Source: Vulcanimicrobiota bacterium (GTDB lineage: Bacteria > Vulcanimicrobiota > Xenobia > Xenobiales > Xenobiaceae). From it: a stretch of 64,000 bases of DNA. This document shows positions 49,382-58,066 of this stretch, piece by piece. Each line of letters opens with the position of its first letter. The stretch's first letter is position 1. The notes beneath the pieces are model-generated. The model worked only from the letters and a program-made list of their open reading frames with translations, was not told the DNA's origin and did not search any database. Position numbers and translations under genes: made by a program. The DNA lies in contig CALUQR010000001.1 of assembly GCA_944322965.1 (NCBI GenBank), positions 186,001 to 250,000 of the forward strand, read 5' to 3'.

Positions 49382-49843
49382 TTACTTCTGGCCGATCTCC
49401 AGAGCCTTCATGGACATAGACTTAGAGGCGTCCAAGAGGGTGGCGTTGGCTTCGAAAGCGCGGCTGGCCATCATCATGTTGGTCATCTCGGAGATGACGT
49501 TGATGTTGGGCATGGCCACGTAACCCTTGTGTTCGCCGCTCTGTTGGGCTTTAGGATTGGAGGGATCGTAGACCCAGCGGAAGTCGGAATTGTCAGCTTG
49601 GACGCTGGAGACTTCTACGCCCTGCATTTGAGGGGTCTCGTCATCGAAGGAGCAGGCCTGGAATTCGTTCTCAAAGTCGCCGATCTGCTTTTGGGTGACC
49701 ACGGCCACCATGCGGCGGAAGGGGGTGCCGTCAGCGGTCTCAGTGGTATTGACGTTGGCGATATTGGCCGCCGTGACGTCCATCATCTTGCGCTGGGCGG
49801 TCATGCCGCTGGAAGCGATATCAAAGGTGTTGAAAAAACTCAT
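49382..49843 (-). CDS. flgC: Flagellar rod protein FlgC
   Basis: Proximal rod protein, 153 residues. N-terminal FNTFDIASSGMTAQRKMMDVTAANIANVNTTET and C-terminal MPNINVISEMTNMMMASRAFEANATLLDASK give the family. SD AGGAGGAATT. Normal length for the family, allowing for a slightly longer middle. Confidence 0.94.
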   Translation of the reverse strand: MSFFNTFDIASSGMTAQRKMMDVTAANIANVNTTETADGTPFRRMVAVVTQKQIGDFENEFQACSFDDETPQMQGVEVSSVQADNSDFRWVYDPSNPKAQQSGEHKGYVAMPNINVISEMTNMMMASRAFEANATLLDASKSMSMKALEIGQK

Positions 49844-49886
49844 GCTAATTCCTCCTACTCTTCTTAGCTGTCCGAATCTTTAGGAC

Positions 49887-50306
49887 CTAACGGCCGGCGC
49901 TATCGATGACGTACTTCAAGGTGCCGTACATCCCCGAGATCTTATTGACCAAGGCGTTGTACATAATCTGGTTTTTGGCCAGATTGCTCATCTCTTGGTT
50001 GATATCTAAGGGACCGTTCTGGGACTCTACGGTAGCCTGGAGGCTGTCGCGGGTATAGCCGCCGCTAGAGCCGAGGCGGAACTCGGCGTCGACCGCAGTG
50101 TTGGCCACATCGGCGCCGTAATCGTCGCTCACTTCGTTCTCCAGGTCCATGACCTCGCGCAAATGGCTCTCGAAGACTACGCGCTTAGCTTCGTACCCTT
50201 CGGTATTGACGTTGGCCATATTGCTAGAGATGACCTGTTGACGCAAGGAGGCGGCATCCAGGGCTTTCTCAAGGAAAGTGGTATCGACTAATCTTACTGG
50301 CTGCAT
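49887..50306 (-). CDS. flgB: Flagellar rod protein FlgB
   Basis: Proximal rod protein. I start at the ATG giving MQPVRLVDTTFLEKALDAAS because GAGAGGAGAAG lies seven bases before it; an upstream open start would add MRNADREEKKP. Family signatures: SLRQQVISSNMANVNTEGYE and LDINQEMSNLAKNQIMYNAL. First gene of the flagellar operon, 333 bases from the divergent 50640 gene. Confidence 0.94.
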   Translation of the reverse strand: MQPVRLVDTTFLEKALDAASLRQQVISSNMANVNTEGYEAKRVVFESHLREVMDLENEVSDDYGADVANTAVDAEFRLGSSGGYTRDSLQATVESQNGPLDINQEMSNLAKNQIMYNALVNKISGMYGTLKYVIDSAGR

Positions 50307-50639
50307 CGGTTTCTTCTCCTCTCTATCGGCATTCCGCACTGACGGAATATAGCGGAAACGATACTCTCTCTCGCTACCATACTAGGTCTCGCCTATTGCC
50401 CAGAGATTGTAACAATGTTAAAAAGATTTAAACAACCGCCTCCGAATTACGGAGAGTAGGGCGCCTGGCGCTCCGTTCTATTTAACCCTCGAGCGGAAGG
50501 TACCTGCGTTATCTCTTTTTTTTATTTACTTTTAGGCAGAGAGGTGGGATAACAGAGGGGCTAGAGAGTATTATTGGGTATTATCCCAACGGTAGGGAGG
50601 GGCTGGAGTTGGGATCTCTTAGATTGAGGTTGGAATCCT
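50307..50639. promoter_or_regulatory. Divergent control region of the flagellar operon
   Basis: 333 gene-free bases between flgB (minus) and an unknown gene (plus). It is AT-richer than the surroundings and contains the flgB promoter candidate (50406-50435). An eight-T run (CTCTTTTTTTTATTTACTTT) lies near 50515-50535. On the plus strand TTTACT and GATAAC are 17 bases apart, a possible weak promoter for the 50640 gene. No sigma-54 pair was seen. Confidence 0.45.
50406..50435 (-). promoter_or_regulatory. Candidate promoter of the flgB operon
   Basis: Minus strand: TTGTTT (50435-50430) then 18 bases, then TACAAT (50411-50406), five of six matching TATAAT. It lies about 100 bases before the flgB ATG. 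Its first 20 bases resemble the element before the 40190 flagellar gene. Confidence 0.45.
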
Positions 50640-51152
50640 TTGGATCATATACAGACTGGTAATTTAGCCTCTTTTTGTAGCGGGCTCTTAGGCTTACAGA
50701 AACAGAAACTCAAAGAGGCGGGCATGAGCAAGACTTCGGCTGCCGAGGCGGCGGACGACGTCTTCTTCTCCTCGGAGGCCGCGCGCACCCAAGAGGCTAT
50801 GGGCTTAGGTCGGGGGGCGGGGGTAGAGGCCACCCCCCAAGAGCGCTTTCTGAGCGCTGCAGCTAGCGAACTTTCGAAGCTAGACTCTAACTCGGAGAGT
50901 TTTCTCTTCGATTCGACCGCGGTCTTAGTGCGCTCCGCGCTGAGGGAGACCTTTGGCCAAAAGTTAGAATCTAATCCCGGCTATCCCCAGATGCAGGCCA
51001 AGATAGTGAAGACTATCCTGGAAGAGGATCGCTACCGGGAGATAATCGAAGATTTCTTAGGCGATTGGTGCAAGTTAGAGGCCTACTATGCGGAAAATCC
51101 GCTCCCCGAAGAGGCGGATTTGGAAGGCTTTGATCCTTTAGATTTGGAGTGA
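50640..51152 (+). CDS. Unknown protein encoded divergently from flgB
   Basis: Unrecognised soluble protein of 170 residues. Start uncertain: TTG at 50640 has only a weak upstream purine run, while the ATG at 50724 (MSKTSAAEAADD) has AGAGG at good spacing. The section DDVFFSSEAARTQEA recalls the V-x-I-S-x-E-A pattern near the end of the N-terminal part of FlgM-type anti-sigma factors. The rest (about 65-150) is helical (DSTAVLVRSALRETFGQKLE, YREIIEDFLGDW) with an acidic end. Position opposite the flagellar promoter suggests a flagellar or regulatory role; not proven. Confidence 0.5.
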   Translation: MDHIQTGNLASFCSGLLGLQKQKLKEAGMSKTSAAEAADDVFFSSEAARTQEAMGLGRGAGVEATPQERFLSAAASELSKLDSNSESFLFDSTAVLVRSALRETFGQKLESNPGYPQMQAKIVKTILEEDRYREIIEDFLGDWCKLEAYYAENPLPEEADLEGFDPLDLE

Positions 51153-51168
51153 GCGGGGGCTAAGTAGT

Positions 51169-51600
51169 ATGGAAAGTTTACAGAGAGCCTACGTTCCCGA
51201 GTTAGAGCCCGGGAGCGAGGAGTTGGCTATTACTCGGGTGATCTATAAGCATCTGCAAGCGCAAAATTGCTTGCGTCCCGGCGAGAGGGAGAGCGTAGCT
51301 TACCGTCTGGCGGAGTTGATGGTGGCCGCTAAAGATCTCTACACGGACGTCTTGCCCCATCTTTTGCAGGGGGGAGAGGACGATTACGACCCGCAGACGG
51401 AAGGGGAAGAGACCCCCATCTTCCGGGAGTTGAGCGGGGTGCGTATGGCCCTCATCCATCTGCGCGATCTCATTGCCGATTTTGATGAGTCCTTCATGGA
51501 GGCTATGGCCTCCCAGCGGGAGATAGACGCCCAAAACCGAGCGGAGGAGGACGAAGAGGAGCCCTTGCCTACCGCCCTGGAGTTCGATGGAGAGCTGTGA
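51169..51600 (+). CDS. Unknown acidic helical protein upstream of recQ
   Basis: Unrecognised protein of 143 residues, predicted mostly helical with an acidic linker (GGEDDYDPQTEGEETP) and a strongly acidic C-terminus. There is no Cys-rich, nucleotide-binding or membrane motif. It starts 17 bases after the previous stop and overlaps recQ by 14 bases, so the three genes are probably one transcript. Confidence 0.5.
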   Translation: MESLQRAYVPELEPGSEELAITRVIYKHLQAQNCLRPGERESVAYRLAELMVAAKDLYTDVLPHLLQGGEDDYDPQTEGEETPIFRELSGVRMALIHLRDLIADFDESFMEAMASQREIDAQNRAEEDEEEPLPTALEFDGEL

Positions 51601-53461
51601 GGCCCGCCGTCAGGCGCGAGAGGTCCTGGCCCAGGTCTTTGGTTACCACTCCTTCCGCCCTCCCCAAGAGGAGATTATCGAGCATCTGATCGCCGGGGGG
51701 AGCGCCCTAGTCTTAATGCCCACCGGGGGAGGGAAGTCGCTCTGCTACCAGATCCCGGCCTTAGTGCGTCCGGGCATGGGCCTAGTCATTTCGCCGCTCA
51801 TCGCCCTCATGCAGGACCAGGTCAACGCCCTGCGCGCCAACGGGGTGCGGGCCGCCTTTTTAAATTCGACCCTCTCCGCAGCTGAGGCTAGGCGCGTGTG
51901 GGCGGCCCTCTACGCCGGTCAGATCGATATTCTTTACGTCTCTCCCGAGCGGGCTTTGATGGAGGGCTTCCAACAAGTCTTGCAAGAAGTACCGCTCTCC
52001 CTCATCGCCATCGACGAAGCCCACTGTATCTCCCAGTGGGGGCACGATTTTAGGCCGGAGTACGTCCAGTTGGCCCAATTGCGCCAACTCTGCCCCCAGA
52101 CGCCCCTCGTGGCCCTGACCGCTACCGCCGACGTAGCCACGCGCCAAGATATTATCCGCTATCTGGAGTTAGAAGAGGCGCGCCACTTTATTACGAGCTT
52201 CGACCGGCCCAATATCCGCTATTACGTCCAAGCGCAGAGCGCCTCCCAAACTGAGATTAGGCGGCGCTTTATCTCCTTTGTCCACGAACGCCATCCCCAA
52301 GATGCGGGGATTATCTATTGTCTAAGCCGCAAAGATGTAGAGAAGACTTGCCAATGGCTGCGCGATCTGGGCTTTAACGCCTGGCCTTACCACGCCGGCC
52401 TCAGCGCCGAAGAGCGGGCGGCCAACCAAGAGCGCTTCCTCCAAGAGGAGGCGGTGCTGATGGTGGCTACCGTAGCCTTTGGGATGGGGGTCGATAAGCC
52501 TAACGTGCGCTTTGTGGCCCACTTCAATCTTCCCAGTAGCCTCGAGGCCTACTACCAAGAGACGGGCCGGGCCGGGCGGGACGGCTTGCCCTCTTCGGCT
52601 TGGCTCTCCTATAGCCTCAGCGATATTGCGCTGCGCCAAAATTTTATCGAGCAGTCGGAAGCGCCCGAACAGCAAAAGCGCATTGAGCGGCGCAAGTTGC
52701 GGGCTCTCTTGGGCTTTTGCGAGACTACTACCTGCCGCCGTCAGGCTCTTTTGGAATATTTTGGGGAAGAGGCGCCCGACCATTGTCAAAATTGCGACAA
52801 TTGCTTAGAACCTCCCCGGGCGGTCGACGGCCTGACTTACGCTCAAAAGGCCCTCTCTTGCGTCTACCGCACCGGCCAGATGTACGGGGTAGGCCATCTA
52901 GTCGATATTTTGCGCGGAGCTAAGACTTCCAAGATCAGCGAAAAACATCACGATGAGTTGAGTACCTACGCCATCGGGCGCGACTTGAGCGCCTCCCAAT
53001 GGCACTCCATCTTCCGCCAGTTGACGGCGGCCGGTTACTTGCGCGTCGATCTGGCCGGCTATGGGGGGCTCAAATTGACTAAACGGAGTAGAGAGATCTT
53101 AACGGGCGCGGCCGCGGTCTCTCTGCGCTTAGAGAGCGAAGCCCCCAAGGAGAGGAAGAAGAGAATGGGGGCTAGCGTAGGGATTAGGGAGGGCGATAGC
53201 GAGTGGCCCGCCGACCAGGTGAGTCAACTCTTAGCCTTATTGCGCCAGAAGAGGATGCAGTTGGCCCGAGAGGCCCACCTGCCGCCCTACCTAGTCTTAC
53301 ACGACGCTACCCTCCTGGCCTTAGCCCAAGGGCGGCCCCACAGCTTAGAAGAGGTAGCCCAGATCAGCGGCTTTGGGGCGGTCAAGTTGCGCCAATATGG
53401 GCCCATTATGCTGAAAGTTATCCGCGACTTTGAAGAGGGGACCCTCTTGGCTCCATCTTAA
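51587..53461 (+). CDS. recQ: ATP-dependent DNA helicase RecQ
   Basis: 3'-5' DNA helicase for recombination and fork repair, 624 residues. Walker A PTGGGKS (45-51), aromatic-rich and DEAH box (AIDEAHCISQWGHDFRPEY near 140-158), and motif VI (YQETGRAGRDG) are intact. A zinc-binding set CETTTCRRQ...HCQNCDNC (about 379-405) and a winged-helix RQC region follow; an HRDC domain closes the protein (about 540-612). Full-length family architecture. Confidence 0.96.
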   Translation: MESCEARRQAREVLAQVFGYHSFRPPQEEIIEHLIAGGSALVLMPTGGGKSLCYQIPALVRPGMGLVISPLIALMQDQVNALRANGVRAAFLNSTLSAAEARRVWAALYAGQIDILYVSPERALMEGFQQVLQEVPLSLIAIDEAHCISQWGHDFRPEYVQLAQLRQLCPQTPLVALTATADVATRQDIIRYLELEEARHFITSFDRPNIRYYVQAQSASQTEIRRRFISFVHERHPQDAGIIYCLSRKDVEKTCQWLRDLGFNAWPYHAGLSAEERAANQERFLQEEAVLMVATVAFGMGVDKPNVRFVAHFNLPSSLEAYYQETGRAGRDGLPSSAWLSYSLSDIALRQNFIEQSEAPEQQKRIERRKLRALLGFCETTTCRRQALLEYFGEEAPDHCQNCDNCLEPPRAVDGLTYAQKALSCVYRTGQMYGVGHLVDILRGAKTSKISEKHHDELSTYAIGRDLSASQWHSIFRQLTAAGYLRVDLAGYGGLKLTKRSREILTGAAAVSLRLESEAPKERKKRMGASVGIREGDSEWPADQVSQLLALLRQKRMQLAREAHLPPYLVLHDATLLALAQGRPHSLEEVAQISGFGAVKLRQYGPIMLKVIRDFEEGTLLAPS

Positions 53462-53606
53462 TAAAAACCATAGATTGGCATTTAAGGGGGTCCTCCAGGG
53501 GGAGGAATAGGCTCTTGACTTGCAAACAGATCCCCATCTTCTACAGTCTTTAATGAGATCGAGGGTGGGTGGAGAGAGATTTTTTTTGCAGTTAGGAGCG
53601 AGAGAG

Positions 53607-55283
53607 ATGAGCGCTACCCCCAGTGCCGTGCGGCCGGTATATCGTGGAAAGAAGGTCGGTAAGCCGACCATTTTGCTTACTTCAGTCTTTGGACCCTACG
53701 CCCAAAATGACGCCTTCGGCAGCAGGGCCATTAACCCCATGGAGCTCTACCATAACCAAGTGACGCGCGTGCAGGGGCCCTTCTCCTTGCGCATGTTCCA
53801 TCGCTCTTGGGGTTTAATGCTCATCCAAGAGAATATCGGAGCCCCCTCCACCCTTTTGGATTTCCCCTCCCAAGAGCGCTTTATCCGCGAGTTGCAAGAG
53901 GGCGATTACGATATCGTAGGTATCAGCGGCATCGTAGCCAACGTGGGCAAGGTGCGCCGGATGTGCGAATTGGTACGTCGCCACTCCCCCAAGAGTCAGA
54001 TCGTGGTGGGCGGTCACGTGGCCTCTATCTCCAACTTAGAGAAGATGATCGACGCCGATTATATCGCCCGCGGCGAAGGGATCAGCTGGTTCCGCCATTT
54101 CTTAGGGGAGGATGAGACGGCGCGTATCGTCCACCCCGACATTCTCTCCGGCTTTGGTACGCGTCTCTTTGGGATGGACTTTAAAACGCGCTCCCAAGAT
54201 ACGGCGGCTACGGTCATTACCTCGGTGGGCTGCCCTATGGGTTGTAATTTCTGCGCTACCTCCGCCCTCTTTGGGGGTAAGGGCCACTCAGTAGTCTTTT
54301 TCAAGAACGGTCAGGAGCTCTTCAACTTGATGGCGGGCTTTGAAGAGAGGTTGGGCACTAGCTCCTTCTTCATTATGGATGAGAACTTCTTGCTCGACCG
54401 CCCGCGCGCCCTGGAGCTTTTGGAGTTGATGGAGCGCCACGGTAAGGCCTGGTCCCTCTACTGCTTCTCCTCGGCTAACGCTCTGCGCCAGTATACCTTC
54501 GATGAGCTCCTGCGTTTGGGCCTCTCCTGGTTGTGGATCGGCTTGGAAGGGGAGGATAGCCAGTATAGCAAGCTCAAAGGGTGCGATTCGGTCGATTTCG
54601 TGCGCCGCTTACAAGAGATTGGGGTCAAGGTCTTGGGCTCCAGTATTATCGGCTTAGAGAATCATACGCCTGAGAATATCGACCAAGTTATTGAGCGGGC
54701 GGTGCGCCACAATACGGATTTCCACCAGTTTATGCTCTATACCCCCTTGCCGGGTACCCCGCTCTTTGCCGAGCAGCAGGCCAAGGGGACGATGTTAGAG
54801 GACGTCGATCTGGCCGATATTCACGGTCAGTATCGCTTCAATTTTAACCATCCCCACATTACGCCCGAACAGAGCGAAGAGTTCTTATTGCGGGCCTTCC
54901 AGACCGACTATCGGGTCAATGGCCCCAGCGTCTATCGGGTCATTCGCACCATCTGGAAGAGTTGGCGCAATTACCATAACTACCCGGATAGCCGCGTGCG
55001 CCGCCGCTTAGAGCAAGATTCCGCCAGCGTGCGCCACTACGCTCAAGGGGCGCTCTGGGCTATGGAGCGCTACTTTAAAGAGTCTAATCGCCAATTGCAA
55101 GAGAATATCCAGGCCTTGCGCCAACAACTCTCGCGCGAATTTGGCAGCTGGGCTAAATGGCTGGGGATGGTCAGCGGTCCGCTCCTGTTGGCCTCTATCC
55201 AGCGCGAAGCTAAGCGCTTAAAGAACGGCTTTACGGTAGAGCCGCCCACCTTTGTAGAACGCCGCAATTGGGCGGGTATTTAA
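53607..55283 (+). CDS. B12-binding radical SAM protein
   Basis: Radical SAM enzyme with N-terminal cobalamin-binding-like domain, 558 residues. I start at the ATG at 53607, which has AGGAG upstream; a TTG at 53520 is also open. The first 170 residues contain DYDIVGISGIVANVGKVRRM and IVVGGHVASI, as in B12-binding domains, though the usual DxHxxG is not seen, so cobalamin may not be bound through a histidine. The radical SAM cluster is C209-x3-C213-x2-C216 (GCPMGCNFC). GLEGEDSQYSKLKG and YTPLPGTPLF match MiaB-like/B12 radical SAM enzymes. The substrate is unknown. It ends at a 26-bp hairpin. Confidence 0.85.
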   Translation: MSATPSAVRPVYRGKKVGKPTILLTSVFGPYAQNDAFGSRAINPMELYHNQVTRVQGPFSLRMFHRSWGLMLIQENIGAPSTLLDFPSQERFIRELQEGDYDIVGISGIVANVGKVRRMCELVRRHSPKSQIVVGGHVASISNLEKMIDADYIARGEGISWFRHFLGEDETARIVHPDILSGFGTRLFGMDFKTRSQDTAATVITSVGCPMGCNFCATSALFGGKGHSVVFFKNGQELFNLMAGFEERLGTSSFFIMDENFLLDRPRALELLELMERHGKAWSLYCFSSANALRQYTFDELLRLGLSWLWIGLEGEDSQYSKLKGCDSVDFVRRLQEIGVKVLGSSIIGLENHTPENIDQVIERAVRHNTDFHQFMLYTPLPGTPLFAEQQAKGTMLEDVDLADIHGQYRFNFNHPHITPEQSEEFLLRAFQTDYRVNGPSVYRVIRTIWKSWRNYHNYPDSRVRRRLEQDSASVRHYAQGALWAMERYFKESNRQLQENIQALRQQLSREFGSWAKWLGMVSGPLLLASIQREAKRLKNGFTVEPPTFVERRNWAGI

Positions 55284-55288
55284 CTAAA

Positions 55289-55343
55289 AACCTAGACTTA
55301 AGGCCCCCGGAACCTACGGTTCCGGGGGCCTTAAGTCTAGGTT
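55289..55343. terminator. 26-bp perfect hairpin between converging genes
   Basis: Perfectly complementary arms at 55289-55314 and 55318-55343 around TAC, beginning six bases after the radical SAM stop and ending 14 bases before the stop of the TPR gene. It is the longest perfect stem seen in the window. It has no U tract. Placed for bidirectional termination. Confidence 0.75.
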
Positions 55344-55357
55344 AGAACGCTTAGAGC

Positions 55358-55921
55358 TTAGTGGTCGACGTGGGAGCGGCGCTCATTTTTCCGTTGCTCT
55401 AAGGTGTGGATATACTTCCTCTTTTCGGGATGTTTAATCATCTCCTTACAGCGCTCTATGAGAGCGACGGCGGGGCCGTAGTCGGGATCTATATCGACTA
55501 CGCGCTGAGCTTCAGCCTGGGCCTCTTGGAAGGCGCCGGAGAGGAAGAGGGACTCCGCCAAGTGGAAGCGCAGGTTGGTACTCTCGGGAAGCTCCTTTAA
55601 ACCGCGGTGGTACATAGCCCGCTCTTTCTCAAACTCTTGCTCGAAGTAGTGGAGGCTAGCGAGCTCCATATAACTCTCTTCTAACTTAGAGTCTAAGCGC
55701 AGAGCCGCTTCAAAACACTCCCGCGCCCCCTCTAGGTCGTTAGCGTGGATACGCTCGTGACCCTGCTCGTGGAGCGCTACCGCCTGTTGGTAGATCTTGT
55801 GGCGCTCTATGGCGGGGGGGATCAAAAAGACGGCCGCCACTATAGCGATAATAGCGCAGACGATCTCTACGATCTGTAAGACCTTCTTTTTAGGATCGGT
55901 ATAATGGGTTAGGAAAGCCAT
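55358..55921 (-). CDS. Membrane-anchored TPR protein
   Basis: 187 residues: short cytoplasmic N-terminus, one transmembrane helix (about 18-36, VEIVCAIIAIVAAVFLIPPA), then three to four tetratricopeptide repeats (for example ANDLEGARECFEAALRLDSK, FHLAESLFLSGAFQEAQAEA), ending in a basic tail. TPRs mediate protein-protein contacts; the partner is unknown. It is the last gene of the minus-strand run from the aminotransferase. Confidence 0.75.
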   Translation of the reverse strand: MAFLTHYTDPKKKVLQIVEIVCAIIAIVAAVFLIPPAIERHKIYQQAVALHEQGHERIHANDLEGARECFEAALRLDSKLEESYMELASLHYFEQEFEKERAMYHRGLKELPESTNLRFHLAESLFLSGAFQEAQAEAQRVVDIDPDYGPAVALIERCKEMIKHPEKRKYIHTLEQRKNERRSHVDH

Positions 55922-55941
55922 CTCTTAACGATGGGACCTCC

Positions 55942-57495
55942 TCAATTGTCAGCCTCCGTTGAGGTGGGGTTACCCGTCTCTTGGCGGCGCGGTTTCATTA
56001 AGGGGAAGAGCAAGACGTCGCGGATCGAATCTTGGCCGGTAAGTAACATTACCAAGCGGTCGATCCCGATACCCATACCGCCCGTGGGGGGCATGCCGTA
56101 CATTAAGGCGTTGAGGAAATCTTCATCTAAAGGATGGGCCTCGTCGTCAATATCCTTATGGGCTTGCTGCTCTTCAAAGCGCTGGCGCTGGTCGAAGGGA
56201 TCGTTGAGCTCGCTGAAGGCGTTAGCCAACTCGCTGCCACAGACGAAGAGCTCGAAGCGATCGGTCAGAGTAGGATCGCTAGCCTTGCGCTTGGCCAGGG
56301 GAGAGAGCTCGATGGGATAGTCGATGACGAAGGTGGGCTGGATCAGATGCTCCTCGCAAGTCGCCTCAAAGATCTTATCGATCAAGTGGGCTAAGGTATG
56401 CTCTTTATTACCCAAGTTGATCCCTAACTGCAGGGCCTTCTCCTGGGCCCGCCCCGGTTGGCGCAACTCCGCCAGCGAAATGTGGGCGTACTCTTGGAGC
56501 ATAGAGTCCATAGTGCGCCGCGGGAAGGGGGGACGGAGATCGAGTTCGCGCCCCATGAAGGTCACTTGATGGGTCCCTAAGACCTCCCGGCAGCAGGTAT
56601 CGATAATTCCCTCCGCCAGAGCCATCATCCCCTGATAGTCGCTCCAGGCCTCGTAAACTTCCAGAGTGGTAAATTCGGGATTGTGGCGCGTATCGATCCC
56701 CTCGTTGCGCAAGATGCGCCCGATCTCATAGACCTTCTCTAAGCCGCCTACGATGCAACGCTTGAGGTGGAGCTCGGTGGCGATGCGCAGGTACATGGTG
56801 GCGTTGAGGGCGTTGTGGTGGGTGATGAAGGGGCGGGCGGCCGCGCCGCCGGCCAGAGTAGAGAGCATAGGGGTCTCTACCTCTAAAAAGCCCAGGTTAT
56901 CTAAATAGCGGCGGATGGCGGAGACGATGTGGCTGCGCTTAATAAAGACCTCTCGCACCTCGCGGTTGGCGATGAGATCGGCGTAACGCTGGCGGTAACG
57001 CAACTCGACGTCGCTCAAGCCGTGCCACTTCTCCGGGGGCGGATTGAGGCTCTTAGCGGCGATCTGCCACTCGTGGACGCGCAAAGAGATCTCGCCGCGC
57101 TTAGTGCGGAAGACGTTGCCTTTGACGGTAATCATATCGCCCAAGTCGGCTAAGGCCAGGCGCTTATAGGCCTCTTCCCCTAAGACGTCGTATTTAAAAT
57201 AGAGCTGCAAGCGATCGCTCAGATCGCTCAGATCGAGGAAAGAGGCCTTGCCATGGCCTCGCCAGGCGGTAATGCGCCCCGCTAAGCTGATCTCTTCGGG
57301 GGCCTCTTGGTCGGGCTCTAAATATTGGTAGCGCTCCTTAACTTGGGCGGCGCTCATGGTGCGCACGAATCTGGAACCGTAAGGATTCAACCCTTGGGCC
57401 TCCAACTGGCGCAGGTGGTCGATGCGGATCTCTTGTTGTTCGCTCCAAGAGAGCTCCGGGGCGGCTGCCCGCTCGTTCTTTTTCTCTTGACTCAT
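55942..57495 (-). CDS. lysS: Lysyl-tRNA synthetase, class II
   Basis: Charges tRNA-Lys, 517 residues. N-terminal OB fold (ISLAGRITAWRGHGKASFLD), then class II motifs: motif 1 (FIKRSHIVSAIRRYLDNLGF), motif 2 (YEIGRILRNEGIDTRHNPEF) and motif 3 (GGMGIGIDRLVMLLTG). All catalytic signatures intact, unlike the HisRS paralogue at 16159. A short polar N-terminal extension (MSQEKKNERAAAPE) precedes. Follows greA by ten bases. Confidence 0.97.
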   Translation of the reverse strand: MSQEKKNERAAAPELSWSEQQEIRIDHLRQLEAQGLNPYGSRFVRTMSAAQVKERYQYLEPDQEAPEEISLAGRITAWRGHGKASFLDLSDLSDRLQLYFKYDVLGEEAYKRLALADLGDMITVKGNVFRTKRGEISLRVHEWQIAAKSLNPPPEKWHGLSDVELRYRQRYADLIANREVREVFIKRSHIVSAIRRYLDNLGFLEVETPMLSTLAGGAAARPFITHHNALNATMYLRIATELHLKRCIVGGLEKVYEIGRILRNEGIDTRHNPEFTTLEVYEAWSDYQGMMALAEGIIDTCCREVLGTHQVTFMGRELDLRPPFPRRTMDSMLQEYAHISLAELRQPGRAQEKALQLGINLGNKEHTLAHLIDKIFEATCEEHLIQPTFVIDYPIELSPLAKRKASDPTLTDRFELFVCGSELANAFSELNDPFDQRQRFEEQQAHKDIDDEAHPLDEDFLNALMYGMPPTGGMGIGIDRLVMLLTGQDSIRDVLLFPLMKPRRQETGNPTSTEADN

Positions 57496-57505
57496 TCTCT
57501 TCGCT

Positions 57506-58030
57506 CTAATTATCGCTCAATTTATCTTTAGCTAAAGCCAGCTGGATATCTTCGATCTTCCAGGTGATGACGCCGCTGGGGGTACGCACGTCGACTAAAT
57601 CGCCCACCCCGTGGGAGATTAAAGCCTCGCCCAGAGGGCACTCATTGGAGATGCGCCCGCCCTGAGGATTCGTCTCGCGGGTACCTACTAACTCCAGAGT
57701 GTAGCGCTCTTCGGGGGCGCCCGGAGGGGTATTGGCGTTGACGATAGTCACCACGGTGCCCACGCTGACCTCGTCGCAACTGAGCTCGTCGGTATCGATA
57801 ACCTTGCAATTCTGCAAGACGCGCTCAATTTCGCTGATCGTACCCTCGACGAAACCCTGTTCCGCTTTGGCGCTCTCATATTCGGCGTTTTCCGAAATAT
57901 CGCCGAACTCGCGCGCCGTACGGATGCGCTCCGCCACCTGCTCGCGCTTAATAGTCTTGAGATAGGTAAGCTTTTTCTCCAGATCGATCTTACCTTGTTT
58001 AGTGAGAATGGTGGGTTTTTCGTTAGCCAT
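57506..58030 (-). CDS. greA: Transcription elongation factor GreA
   Basis: Relieves backtracked RNA polymerase by stimulating transcript cleavage. N-terminal coiled coil with TKQGKIDLEKKLTYLKTIKR, and the tip region AREFGDISENAEYESAKAEQ with the acidic D-x-S-E-N-A-E motif intact; C-terminal FKBP-like domain with SNECPLGEALISHGVGD. 174 residues, slightly longer than usual at both ends. Upstream of lysS, a common order in bacteria. Confidence 0.95.
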   Translation of the reverse strand: MANEKPTILTKQGKIDLEKKLTYLKTIKREQVAERIRTAREFGDISENAEYESAKAEQGFVEGTISEIERVLQNCKVIDTDELSCDEVSVGTVVTIVNANTPPGAPEERYTLELVGTRETNPQGGRISNECPLGEALISHGVGDLVDVRTPSGVITWKIEDIQLALAKDKLSDN

Positions 58031-58066
58031 TACGTCTTCCTCCGGCTAAATATTTTCGGTTAAGCT

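Noticed and set aside
50323-50330. Sigma-28 -10 element (GCCGATAG) just before flgB
   Set aside because: It lies 17 bases from the flgB start codon, too close for a promoter, and no -35 partner is present.
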